Shown here in pieces: positions 1 through 8,020 of a stretch of 62,718 nt of DNA. This DNA is from Paenarthrobacter sp. (lineage in GTDB: Bacteria; Actinomycetota; Actinomycetes; Actinomycetales; Micrococcaceae): the NCBI GenBank assembly GCA_031179305.1, contig JAPSHX010000021.1:1-62718 (forward strand). The letters run 5' to 3'. The notes under the pieces were generated by a model. That model was not told the DNA's origin, ran no database searches, and was given only the letters and a program-made list of their open reading frames with translations. How positions within the stretch are numbered: the stretch's first letter is position 1; each line of letters starts with the position of its first letter. The position numbers were made by a program, and so were the translations under genes.

Positions 1-62
1 GCGCCACCTCCACCATCGCCTTCGCCTTCACCGGCACCCAACGCACCGAAACCACCAAATAA
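1..62 (+). CDS. 3' end of an unidentified CDS (partial)
   Basis: An open frame enters from the left edge (codons in phase with position 3) and ends at a TAA at 60-62. The visible C-terminus ends in TGTQRTETTK. Only about 19 residues are present, so no family can be assigned. Two hairpins follow within 125 nt, which fits the end of a transcription unit here. Confidence 0.5.
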   Translation, partial: ATSTIAFAFTGTQRTETTK

Positions 63-84
63 ACACAGCACCACAACAGCCCCG

Positions 85-128
85 CCGGGCCTGATCGGTT
101 TCCTTTCCCCCAGCCCGATCAGGCCCGG
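85..128 (+). terminator. Hairpin, probable terminator of the left-edge gene
   Basis: Perfect 14-bp inverted repeat (85-98 with 115-128) around a 16-nt loop, 22 nt after the TAA at 60-62. There is no clear T-tract on the plus strand, so termination strength is uncertain. Confidence 0.6.
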
Positions 129-136
129 TGAAAACT

Positions 137-183
137 CCAATGGCCCCGATACGCTTGAGCAGATGGCGTATCGGGGCCATTGG
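137..183 (-). terminator. Intrinsic terminator of the ABC/DAO operon
   Basis: Perfect 18-bp inverted repeat (137-154 with 166-183) with an 11-nt loop, 30 nt past the stop of the minus-strand flavoenzyme. Read on the minus strand it is followed by a short T run (GGAGTTTTC), as expected of a rho-independent terminator for the leftward operon. Confidence 0.8.
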
Positions 184-213
184 CCTCTAAAGCGACTTAC
201 GGCAAGAAGTGAT

Positions 214-1326
214 CTAGGAGAAACGCCCCGGACGGAACGTAGTCAGCATGGGGTGCTTTTCGCCGCTCAGGATCTCGCCGGACAGCAGCTCACCAGCGAT
301 GAGGCCCAGCGTGGCACCGGAGTGCGTGAAGGCTACGAAGCAGCCCGGCACTTGGCCGAGTTCCCCGAAGACCGGTTCGCCGTCGCCTGGGATGGGCTTG
401 TAGCCGATCTTCCAGGATGCCGGTTTGAGTTCGGGATTGCCCGCGATGAGCTTGGAGGATTCGTCGGCCAGCTCCTGGACGACGTCATCCGGGATCGTGA
501 AGGTACCGTCGGCGTGCTCGGTGATGTGTTCCTCGTACCAGTCGTGATCCAGGGCGAAAGTGTTGCCGGGGTTGGGACGAACAGCAGCCCGGGGTGTATT
601 CATCACTGCGGTGACCTGGTGCTCCACCGGCTTGGTAACCACCAGCATGGAAACCGGCGAACCGTTGGGGATCTCCACGCCCAGCGGCTTCACGACGGCG
701 GGCGTCGCGGCACCGCAGGCAACCAGCACGGCGTCAGCGGGGTACGTTTCACCGCCCGCAGTTTCGACGCCGGCGGCCCGGCCGCCGTCGACCATCACCG
801 AGGCCTTGCCGGCGTTAAGGACCAGCTGACCACCCAAGGCGTGGAATTCCTCCATCAGGAAGTTCACCAGGTCCGGCAGGCTGACCCACCCTTCGCCGGG
901 GTTAAAGATGGCGTTCTCGGGTACGGCGCTGGCATCGATGCCGGGCGTCACAGAGGCGATCTCCTCAGGGGCCAGCAGCTTGGAATCGTAGCCAATGGAC
1001 TTCTCGTAAGCGTGGCGGGCTTCGGTGACCCCGCTCTGCCCGGTCGCATTCCACATGAGTCCGCCCCCAAACTGCAGCCATTCACGGCTGGGGTCCGCTG
1101 CAAAGAGCGTGCGGTAGCGGTCAACGCCGGCTACCCGCAGCTGGTGATACGGCGTGGAGCGTTCACCCGCCGAATTGAGCCACGAGAGTGAACGGCCGGT
1201 GGCTTCACTGGCCAGGCCCTGTTCGGTCAGCAGGGTGACGGAGGCGCCTTGGCGGAGCAGGTGGACGGCGGTGGAGACGCCCAGGATGCCGCCCCCGATG
1301 ACGGCGACATGCTTGGTGGAGGACAT
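214..1326 (-). CDS. FAD-dependent amino acid oxidoreductase (DAO family)
   Basis: A 370-residue flavoprotein. The N-terminal dinucleotide-binding motif GGGILG is at residues 11-16. The C-terminal FAD-contacting segment (FTHSGATLGL) is typical of glycine oxidase/D-amino acid dehydrogenase-like DAO proteins. The ATG has an AGGGAGAA ribosome site just upstream. It is the last gene of a leftward operon with an amino-acid-type ABC importer and a Gfo/Idh/MocA oxidoreductase. An imported secondary amine, imino acid or opine-like compound is therefore a reasonable substrate class, but this is inference. The exact substrate cannot be read from the sequence. Confidence 0.85.
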   Translation of the reverse strand: MSSTKHVAVIGGGILGVSTAVHLLRQGASVTLLTEQGLASEATGRSLSWLNSAGERSTPYHQLRVAGVDRYRTLFAADPSREWLQFGGGLMWNATGQSGVTEARHAYEKSIGYDSKLLAPEEIASVTPGIDASAVPENAIFNPGEGWVSLPDLVNFLMEEFHALGGQLVLNAGKASVMVDGGRAAGVETAGGETYPADAVLVACGAATPAVVKPLGVEIPNGSPVSMLVVTKPVEHQVTAVMNTPRAAVRPNPGNTFALDHDWYEEHITEHADGTFTIPDDVVQELADESSKLIAGNPELKPASWKIGYKPIPGDGEPVFGELGQVPGCFVAFTHSGATLGLIAGELLSGEILSGEKHPMLTTFRPGRFS

Positions 1327-1365
1327 GGTTCTCCCTTTCTTTGAGGTAAATACTGCTCAACGCGC

Positions 1366-2430
1366 CTATGCGTACGCGTGGATGTTTTCGATGATCCTGA
1401 GGGTTTCCAGCGCTTCTGTCGGCTGCACTGGAAGAGTCCCGCCCCCACGGAGCGAGGCTGCCAGCTCCCTGTAAAACTGTGGATAGTCGCCCTTCTCTGC
1501 TGGCACTGGCGTAGCTGAACCGTCCACTCCCAGAAGCCCCCAAGACTCCTGGGGTTCTATGCCATAGGTGGCGTCCGACGGCGTGATGCCGGCCGCGAGG
1601 GCAGGTTCCTGGCTGTCCAGTCCCCACTTGGTGTATCCGGCTTTAGAGCCGAGGACGTGGAAGCGCGGGCCCACCTGAGCGGCCATTCCGTTCATCCACA
1701 GCCGTGTCCGGACGCCGGATTCGTGGCGCAGCGATACGAAAGCTTCGGTGTCGGCGGCATCCGAGTGAGGGCCGTGGTTGGCGGTCTCGCCGTAGCTCTC
1801 CTCCACAGGGCCGAACAACTGGACGGCTTGGTCGATCAGGTGCGCACCGAGGTCGTGGAGGATGCCACCACCCTCAGCCAACGTGGCCGAATCGCGCCAG
1901 TTCCCGAAGCCTTCCGGACACCACCATTCAAAGCGCGACTCAAACGTGCGCACCTCGCCTAAGGCTCCGTCCCGCAGTAGCCTCCGCAGCGTCAGGAAGT
2001 CGGCGTCCCACCGGCGGTTCTGGAAGACCGTGAGCTGCACCCCGGCGTCGGAAGCCCGCTCGGCAAGCTCCTCGCCGTGGGCGACGGTGGTGACGAAAGG
2101 CTTGTCCACCACGACGTTGAGTCCGTGGGCGATGGCCGTTGCACCGAGGTCGAGGTGCGTGAGCGGCGGTGTTCCCAGGACCACCAGGTCCAGGTCGCTG
2201 GCCAGGGCGAACATGTCCTCTGAAGTGGGGACAATCCTTGCCCGCGGGTAGAGCCGCCGGGCTTCGGCCATGCGCTGTGGATCTGCTGTGACAATGACGT
2301 CAAGGGAGTAGTCCGGGTCCGCTTCGATCAGCGGCGCGTGGAACACCTTGCCTGAGACGCCAAACCCGACGACGGCGGTCCGGATGGGTGCCGCTGTTGG
2401 CCGGCGCGTCACGGGATTCCCGCCCATCAC
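1366..2430 (-). CDS. Gfo/Idh/MocA family oxidoreductase
   Basis: A 354-residue NAD(P)-dependent oxidoreductase. The Rossmann motif GFGVSG is at residues 22-27, and the family's Lys-Pro signature appears as DKPF at 109-112. The C-terminal alpha/beta domain includes the GGGILHDLGAHLID segment that places the active site. Its ATG overlaps the TGA of the upstream ATPase gene by 4 nt, implying translational coupling. Members oxidise or reduce sugars, inositols, imines or opine-like compounds. Its position between the importer and a DAO flavoenzyme suggests a step in catabolism of the imported solute. The substrate is unknown. Confidence 0.85.
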   Translation of the reverse strand: MMGGNPVTRRPTAAPIRTAVVGFGVSGKVFHAPLIEADPDYSLDVIVTADPQRMAEARRLYPRARIVPTSEDMFALASDLDLVVLGTPPLTHLDLGATAIAHGLNVVVDKPFVTTVAHGEELAERASDAGVQLTVFQNRRWDADFLTLRRLLRDGALGEVRTFESRFEWWCPEGFGNWRDSATLAEGGGILHDLGAHLIDQAVQLFGPVEESYGETANHGPHSDAADTEAFVSLRHESGVRTRLWMNGMAAQVGPRFHVLGSKAGYTKWGLDSQEPALAAGITPSDATYGIEPQESWGLLGVDGSATPVPAEKGDYPQFYRELAASLRGGGTLPVQPTEALETLRIIENIHAYA

Positions 2431-3218
2431 AGGACTTCCGAAAGGAAGCGCTGCAGGCGTTCGCTGCGCGGGTTGTCGAAGAGCTCGGTGGGGGTTCCGA
2501 TTTCCACTACTTCGCCTTCGTCCATGAACACCACTTGATCGGCCACTTTGCGGGCAAAACCCATCTCGTGGGTGACAACCAGCATGGTCATGCCGCGGCG
2601 GCCGAGACCTGCCATGAGGTTGAGGACGCCCTTGACCAGCTCGGGGTCAAGTGCACTGGTGGCTTCGTCGAACAGCATGACCTCAGGCTCCATAGCCAGT
2701 GCCCGGGCGATGGCGACGCGTTGCTGCTGCCCGCCGGAGAGGTCGCGCGGCCGGTGATCAGCCCGTTCGGCGAGGCCGACTTCGGCGAGGCGGCGCTGGG
2801 CGCGTTCGCGGGCCTCGGACTTGGACATTCCCTTGACACTCCACAGGGCCAGGGCCACGTTTTCCAAGGCGGTGTGATCCGGGAAGAGGTTGAAGTGCTG
2901 GAAAACCATACCAATGCGTGCACGGAGGATGTCCGGTTTGACCTTGAGGGCGCTTTCGCCGGCCAGCAGCACGTCGCCGCTCTTGGGTTCGTGCAGGCGG
3001 TTTACGCCCCGCAAGAGCGTGGACTTTCCTGAACCGGAGGGGCCAATGATGCAGGTGGTGGTTCCCGGTGCCACGTTGAGGCTGACGTTGCGGAGTACTT
3101 CAACGTCTCCGTAGGCCATGGTCAGGTTTTGCAGCTCCAGGCTGGAGCCGTGGAACTTCTCGATATCCTGGCTTGGCTGGTTGGTGCTGGTGGCGCTGCT
3201 GCTGCTTGTGAGGTTCAC
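2427..3218 (-). CDS. Polar amino acid ABC transporter, ATP-binding protein
   Basis: A 263-residue ATPase of the GlnQ/HisP type. Walker A GPSGSGKS is at residues 59-66, the signature is LSGGQQQR, and Walker B is followed by LFDEATSALDPE. The first ~25 residues, before LELQNLTMAYG, are a serine/threonine-rich extension not usual for the family, so the true start could be further in. It overlaps the permease gene upstream and the oxidoreductase gene downstream by 4 nt each, so all three are probably translated from one mRNA. Confidence 0.92.
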   Translation of the reverse strand: MNLTSSSSATSTNQPSQDIEKFHGSSLELQNLTMAYGDVEVLRNVSLNVAPGTTTCIIGPSGSGKSTLLRGVNRLHEPKSGDVLLAGESALKVKPDILRARIGMVFQHFNLFPDHTALENVALALWSVKGMSKSEARERAQRRLAEVGLAERADHRPRDLSGGQQQRVAIARALAMEPEVMLFDEATSALDPELVKGVLNLMAGLGRRGMTMLVVTHEMGFARKVADQVVFMDEGEVVEIGTPTELFDNPRSERLQRFLSEVL

Positions 3219-4003
3219 GTGTTGCTCCCGGTGATGAGCGGCGAGGCCGCATCGAGTTCCTTGACTTCCTTCAGCCCACTGGTGGGTGCCGTGGGACGAC
3301 GGCGGCCGGTGCGGAACTTGTTATCGAAGTAGTTGACCAAGTGGGTCAGGGGCACCGTGATGATCAGGTAGAAGATGCCTGCCATGACCAGCGGTGAGAG
3401 GTTGCCGGACAATACTGCTGCATCCTGCCCTACCCGGAACAGTTCACGCTCGCTGACCAGAAGTCCAAGGAAGTAGACCAGCGATGAGTCTTTGACGATT
3501 GCGATGAACTGGTTCACCAGGGCTGGCAGAACCCTGCGAATGCCTTGCGGCACCACCACGAGGGCCATGGACTTGGAGTAGCTCATACCCAAAGCCCGGC
3601 AGGCTTCCCCCTGGCCTTTATCAACGCTCTGGATGCCTGCCCGGAAGATTTCACCGATGTAGGCACTCGCGATGAGGCTCAGGGCGATGATTCCCAGCGG
3701 GTAGGGAGAGGGCCCGAAGACCGACTGGCTCAACCGCGCAAATCCCTGGCCGATCAGCAGGATGGTGAGGATAGCGGGCAGGCCGCGGAAGAGGTCCGTG
3801 TAGATCCTTGCCGGGATGCGCAGCCACTTGGAGCGCGAGATGCCCATGACCGCCACCACCATGCCCATCACTACGCCGAGGATGGTTGCTGCGATGGAGA
3901 TGATCAGGGTGTTGAGGAGGCCAACTCCGAGGAGCTGGGGCAGGACTTCGACCATGGCGTCAAAGTCGAGGAACGTGCGGCTGATGGTATTGAGCCAATC
4001 CAT
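3215..4003 (-). CDS. Polar amino acid ABC transporter, permease
   Basis: A 262-residue inner-membrane permease of the HisM/GlnP family with about five hydrophobic segments. The EAA loop (EACRALGMSYSKSM) that docks the ATPase is present. It lies between the binding-protein gene (31-nt gap) and the ATPase gene (4-nt overlap). A single permease gene implies a homodimer. The C-terminus is a charged, proline-rich tail of about 40 residues after the last membrane segment. Confidence 0.92.
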   Translation of the reverse strand: MDWLNTISRTFLDFDAMVEVLPQLLGVGLLNTLIISIAATILGVVMGMVVAVMGISRSKWLRIPARIYTDLFRGLPAILTILLIGQGFARLSQSVFGPSPYPLGIIALSLIASAYIGEIFRAGIQSVDKGQGEACRALGMSYSKSMALVVVPQGIRRVLPALVNQFIAIVKDSSLVYFLGLLVSERELFRVGQDAAVLSGNLSPLVMAGIFYLIITVPLTHLVNYFDNKFRTGRRRPTAPTSGLKEVKELDAASPLITGSNT

Positions 4004-4034
4004 TGAGTGCTCTCAGACGTTAGGTGTTTGGGGC

Positions 4035-4901
4035 TTACTTGCTGGCGGTCGGAGCCGGGCTGGAGGTTTGCTCGGCTTTCGGAAGGTACTGCTCCGGCAT
4101 CGGCGAACCCGGGAACCACTTCTCGTAGAGCTTCTTCCAGGTGCCGTCTTCCATTGCTTCGGCGAGGCCCTTGTTCAAGGCTTCCTTGAAGGCGGGCTTG
4201 TCCTTGGCGATGGCGAAGCCGGCGGGGGCATCGAAGGACGGAATGTCAGCGGCACTCACCAGGCCGAACTGCTCCTGGTATTCCTTGGCTGCCTCGTAGT
4301 CCAGGAAGTGGGCGTCCACCGAACCACTGTTGACTGCGGAGATGGCGGTGTTGTTGTCCGGGAAGCGGACCAGCTGCGCCGAGGTGAAGTTCTTGACTGC
4401 GTAGGCTTCCTGCAGGGTGCCTTGGACCACGCCCAAGCGCTTGCCGTTGAGGCCATCGGCGTCGTTGATGCCTGAGGTCTTGGTGGTGATGACCGTCAGG
4501 TATCCGGCGAGGTAGCCGTCGGAGAAGTCCACGGTTTCCTTGCGCTTGTCCGTGATCCCGATAGCTGCCACGCCGACGTCGAACTGGCCGTTGGCCACAG
4601 CTGCCAGAAGGCCGGAGAAGTCCTGTCCGGTGAAGACAACATTGTCTACGCCGGCGCGGTGGGCCACGTCCTTGAACAGTTCCACGTCAAAGCCGGTGAA
4701 GTTACCGGAGCTGTCCGTGAAGGTGTAGGGCTTGGAGTCGCCAAGGCTGGCGACACGGATGGTCCCGGGCTCAATCAGCCCGTAGGGGTTCTCTGCGGAT
4801 GGCGAGGAGCTGGCGGAAGATCCGCCGCAGCCGGAGAGGGCGAGGATGGCCGCCAAGGCTGCTGCTGCGAGCGCTGCCGGGCGGAAGTTCAGTTTGATCA
4901 C
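4035..4901 (-). CDS. Polar amino acid ABC transporter, substrate-binding lipoprotein
   Basis: Solute-binding protein of the amino acid family (SBP_bac_3). It has a lipoprotein signal ending in ALSGCGG, then a low-complexity Ser/Ala linker, and the family segment [17 protein letters not shown] place the start at a GTG that has GGA 8 nt upstream. A TTG four codons earlier is in frame but has no ribosome site. First gene of the operon, so the two LacI-type operators upstream probably control the whole unit. The ligand is not identifiable, although the linked DAO and MocA enzymes suggest a modified amino acid. Confidence 0.9.
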   Translation of the reverse strand: MIKLNFRPAALAAAALAAILALSGCGGSSASSSPSAENPYGLIEPGTIRVASLGDSKPYTFTDSSGNFTGFDVELFKDVAHRAGVDNVVFTGQDFSGLLAAVANGQFDVGVAAIGITDKRKETVDFSDGYLAGYLTVITTKTSGINDADGLNGKRLGVVQGTLQEAYAVKNFTSAQLVRFPDNNTAISAVNSGSVDAHFLDYEAAKEYQEQFGLVSAADIPSFDAPAGFAIAKDKPAFKEALNKGLAEAMEDGTWKKLYEKWFPGSPMPEQYLPKAEQTSSPAPTASK

Positions 4902-4978
4902 AGCGTTGTCCAATCGTGGGAGGGAAAGCGGTGCTGTCAGGAGCCGCTGAAAGTTATTGCTCGATGCGGGGTCTTGTT

Positions 4979-5015
4979 GAGTCCGGTCTCAGCCTCTAGG
5001 ATTGAGACCGGACTC
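4979..5015. promoter_or_regulatory. Tandem LacI-type operators in a divergent promoter
   Basis: Two copies of a near-palindrome with central CCGG, TGAGtCCGGtCTCA and TGAGaCCGGaCTCA, have centres 25 bp apart. Together they form a perfect 13-bp inverted repeat (4979-4991 with 5003-5015). A centre with CG flanked by TGA/TCA matches LacI-family operators. They sit between the binding-protein start (about 78 nt away) and the lacI-type gene (67 nt away), so one regulator could control both directions. Confidence 0.75.
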
Positions 5016-5081
5016 ACATCGATTGATAAGAATGTAGCGGAACTCACAAAGCCGCGTCAACACCCCTCTTGAAAGGTGAAC

Positions 5082-6176
5082 ATGAGCACTGACGGATCCC
5101 GACGGCGGGACGTAACGGTTGCCGACGTCGCCAAAGCCGCGAAAGTTTCCAAGGCACAAGCCGCCCGCGCGTTAGGCAACTACGGCGCGGTCAGCGACGA
5201 CGTCCGCGAGCGGGTCCTCGCCGCGGCCGAGGAACTTGACTACCGGCCTAATGAGCTTGCCCGCAGCATGAACACGGGCAAATCCAACACCATTGGCGTA
5301 GTGGTAGGCGACATCGAGAACCCCCACTTCGGGCTCGCCATGAGGGGCATCACGGATACCGCAAAGAAGAGCGGCTACAACGTCATCCTCATCAACACGG
5401 ATGAAGAACGGGCTGCCGAAGTGGATGCAGTCCGCGTGCTTTTGGACAAGCGGGTGGATGGGCTCATCGTGGCTCCGGCTTCATCCGTGGAAACCTCGCA
5501 CCTGCAGCAGGTCCGCGAGTCCGGACGCCCCTTGGTCCTCCTGGATCGCGCCGCCGCAGGGGTGGACGTTGAGACCTTCGCGGTGGACATGGGAAGCATT
5601 TCCTACGAATCCACCAAGCACTTGATCGAGGCCGGGCACCGGCGGATCGCCTTCGTCTCCACCGTCCGCACCGAAGCCCCCTATGTTGCAGGGATGGAGT
5701 TGGACTCTTCGCAGATCTCAGACCGCTTGGACGGGATCCGCCGTGCTTTCGACGATGCGGGCCTACCGCATCCCACGGACCTCATCCGGCTCAATGCCGG
5801 CGATGCAGACTCCATCATGCGGATCACACGGGAGCTGCTGAGCGGGCCGGACGCCGCCACAGCCATCATCGCCTCCGACGGCCTGATCGCCCTGAGCGTC
5901 GTGGAAGCCATCCAGGAATCAGGGCGCTCCATCCCGGATGACGTCTCGTTCCTTATGTACGACGATTTCGCATGGACCCGCCTCACCACTCCCCCGCTCA
6001 CCGTCATCGCACAGCCTGTCTATGACATGGGAATTGCTTCGGCTGCTGCACTGATCAGGCAGATCGAGGGCAGGAAAGCCGCTGGGCCCGGCCCGGACTT
6101 GGTGGCGACTTTGATAAAGCGGGGATCCGTCGGGGCGCCCAAGGACGCTGAGGTGCTCAGCCAGGCGGGCGGCTAA
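5082..6176 (+). CDS. LacI family transcriptional regulator
   Basis: A 364-residue regulator. The N-terminal helix-turn-helix (VTVADVAKAAKVSKAQAARAL) and hinge helix (YRPNELARSMNTGKS) are followed by a periplasmic-binding-protein-like effector domain. I chose the ATG with GAAAGG 5 nt upstream over the in-frame GTG two codons earlier, which would overlap that ribosome site. It is divergent from the ABC/oxidoreductase operon with two LacI-type operators between them. It is therefore very likely the local repressor, responding to the imported solute or a catabolite. Confidence 0.93.
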   Translation: MSTDGSRRRDVTVADVAKAAKVSKAQAARALGNYGAVSDDVRERVLAAAEELDYRPNELARSMNTGKSNTIGVVVGDIENPHFGLAMRGITDTAKKSGYNVILINTDEERAAEVDAVRVLLDKRVDGLIVAPASSVETSHLQQVRESGRPLVLLDRAAAGVDVETFAVDMGSISYESTKHLIEAGHRRIAFVSTVRTEAPYVAGMELDSSQISDRLDGIRRAFDDAGLPHPTDLIRLNAGDADSIMRITRELLSGPDAATAIIASDGLIALSVVEAIQESGRSIPDDVSFLMYDDFAWTRLTTPPLTVIAQPVYDMGIASAAALIRQIEGRKAAGPGPDLVATLIKRGSVGAPKDAEVLSQAGG

Positions 6177-6307
6177 GGGGTACCGGCGCCGAGATCGTCG
6201 GAATGCTGCCGGATCGCTGGTAGCTTCAGGGTGGTTTCGACGCTTTCCCCCGTTCTCGCCGGGAGACTACCCTTCTTCGCAGGGCGCCCCGGGAGGACAA
6301 TGGGGTC

Positions 6308-6454
6308 ATGAAGGTTGCCGACGGCGGCCGCTGGGCCTGGCCGCTCTTCCTCACCGCTTGGTTGCTGAGGAAGTACGGCACCAAGTCACTCACCGACCGT
6401 AAGCCGCGCCTGTACACCCCGGACCGGCCCCGCAACGTGCCGAACGCAGGATGA
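6308..6454 (+). CDS. Small 48-aa protein coupled to an NTF2-like gene
   Basis: A short ORF beginning MKVADGGRWAWPLFL. A GGAGGA ribosome site lies 10 nt before the ATG, and the TGA overlaps the ATG of the next gene (ATGATG/TGA arrangement). The N-terminal half is tryptophan/leucine-rich, possibly one short membrane or membrane-surface segment, and the C-terminal half is basic and proline-rich. No family recognised. Coupling suggests either a real small protein or a leader peptide for the downstream gene. Confidence 0.5.
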   Translation: MKVADGGRWAWPLFLTAWLLRKYGTKSLTDRKPRLYTPDRPRNVPNAG

Positions 6455-6837
6455 TGGAACAGGAACTACTCGCCACGGCAAAAGACTGGGCACGCGCCAT
6501 CGTGGAAAACGATGCCGCCCTCATCGCCACTTTTGTGACGGACGATTGGGTCATCGTTTCGGATTCCGGCGTCTCCCCTGGGAAGAAGTTCCTCGACTTG
6601 GTCGCCTCCGGGGACCTGACGCACTCAAGCATGGACATGGTGGGCGAAGCAAGAATCCGTATCTTCGGGGACTCGGCCGCCTTGACATCCCGCATCACCT
6701 CTACGGCGCATTACCGGGGCCTACGGTCCGATGCCGACGAATGGACTACTGATATCTTCATCAAGCGCGGAGACAGGTGGCTTTGCGCACTCACCCACTA
6801 CACCGCAGTCAACCCGCACGAGTTAGGCGTCCGTTAG
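6451..6837 (+). CDS. Nuclear transport factor 2 (SnoaL/DUF4440-like) family protein
   Basis: A 128-residue cone-fold protein. The DDWVIVSDSG segment and the C-terminal strand pattern WTTDIFIKRGDRWLCALTHYT are typical of DUF4440/SnoaL-like proteins. These include small enzymes and ketosteroid-isomerase-like folds, mostly of unknown role. Translation is probably coupled to the preceding 48-codon ORF. Its TAG shares the sequence TTAG with the TAA of the convergent phosphatase gene. Confidence 0.8.
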   Translation: MMEQELLATAKDWARAIVENDAALIATFVTDDWVIVSDSGVSPGKKFLDLVASGDLTHSSMDMVGEARIRIFGDSAALTSRITSTAHYRGLRSDADEWTTDIFIKRGDRWLCALTHYTAVNPHELGVR

Positions 6838-8018
6838 ACGGAATCTGTGGTGATTTCCCCTTCCTCGGGGTCGTCGGCGGAGCGAACTTCATTCCGGATA
6901 ATGCCCAACTCCTCGAGCCGGGCAGACATTCCAGCACCGTCCGGGGCATAGATCCACGGGACTCCGGGTGTAGGCTGCCCGCTCGACTTTGACCGCCCAC
7001 CCGCGAGGACAGCTTCACCCGCGGACAGCTGGCGGATGGCGATGGCCCTGACGTTGGCGGGATGACGCTGGGCGAACTCGGAGTAGATGGCCTCGTCATG
7101 CTGCCCGTCATCGCCCACCAGCAGCCACTTGATGTTGGGAAACTCCTCTGCGAGGCGTTCCAATGAGGTCCTCTTGTGCTCCTGACCGCTGCGGAACCAT
7201 CGATCAGGAGTGGGTCCCCAGTCAGTCAGGAGCTTGGGACCGGCAGGATACAGATTGCGGGACAGGAACCGGGACAGCGTTGGTGCGACATTCCACGCTC
7301 CGGTAGACAGATACAGCACGGGAGCAGTCGGTGCAGTCCTGGCGATCCGTTCGTACAGCACTGCCATACCCGGTGTGGGGGTCCTCGCGTGCTCGTTGAG
7401 GACAAAGGTATTCCAAGCTGCCAGGAACGGACGGGGCAACGCGGTGACCATTACGGTGTCGTCGATGTCGGACACTACGCCGAAATCGGCATCGTCCGCG
7501 ACGATCTCCAGCGGAGCCTCAACGATTTCGGACTCCCCGGATTGCAGCGTGATGGTGTGCCAACCGGCGTCGAGAACTACCGGAACTCGCGCGTCGACTA
7601 CTCCGCCGCGGTCAGCGACGACGTCGTGGATGGTGCCATCAATGGTGACCTGCACCTTCGCGTGGGCCACGGGCGCACTGGTGAAGTTGCGCCAGCCCCG
7701 CATGCTTTCCTGCAACGGGTTCGCGTGACCTGCAGCGTCCCGAGGGTCGCTACGGACCACACGCGCGAGGACCCGGACCCAGGAAGTGCTGCCGTACCCG
7801 GTGTAAGGAATGACGGTCTCCACCCGGCCACGCCGGATCGCAAGACGTGTCTGAAAACCAAGCCATGCGTCGTCGAGCCTCATGGCGAGGTGACGGCGAC
7901 CTTTACTCAACGGCGTGGGGCCTTCATTGTCAGCGGCGTCGGAATGGGGGCGCGGTTTCATGGGACGGGGTGACATGTGTCCAGTCTTCCATGGCCGCAC
8001 TTCATGGACGGGCTTCAT
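6834..8018 (-). CDS. App1 family phosphatase (DUF2183)
   Basis: A 394-residue protein. The central HAD-like catalytic motif SDIDDTVM (about residues 183-190) and the downstream HKRTSLERLAEEFP and LVGDDGQHDEAIY segments define the App1/DUF2183 family, which includes yeast phosphatidate phosphatase App1. The N-terminal ~170 residues form the usual beta-rich accessory domain. The ATG lies 2 nt after the antiporter stop, so the two are probably co-transcribed. A downstream start at residue 15 or 46 is possible. It likely removes phosphate from a phospholipid-type substrate, by family. Confidence 0.88.
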   Translation of the reverse strand: MKPVHEVRPWKTGHMSPRPMKPRPHSDAADNEGPTPLSKGRRHLAMRLDDAWLGFQTRLAIRRGRVETVIPYTGYGSTSWVRVLARVVRSDPRDAAGHANPLQESMRGWRNFTSAPVAHAKVQVTIDGTIHDVVADRGGVVDARVPVVLDAGWHTITLQSGESEIVEAPLEIVADDADFGVVSDIDDTVMVTALPRPFLAAWNTFVLNEHARTPTPGMAVLYERIARTAPTAPVLYLSTGAWNVAPTLSRFLSRNLYPAGPKLLTDWGPTPDRWFRSGQEHKRTSLERLAEEFPNIKWLLVGDDGQHDEAIYSEFAQRHPANVRAIAIRQLSAGEAVLAGGRSKSSGQPTPGVPWIYAPDGAGMSARLEELGIIRNEVRSADDPEEGEITTDSV

Positions 8019-8020
8019 TT

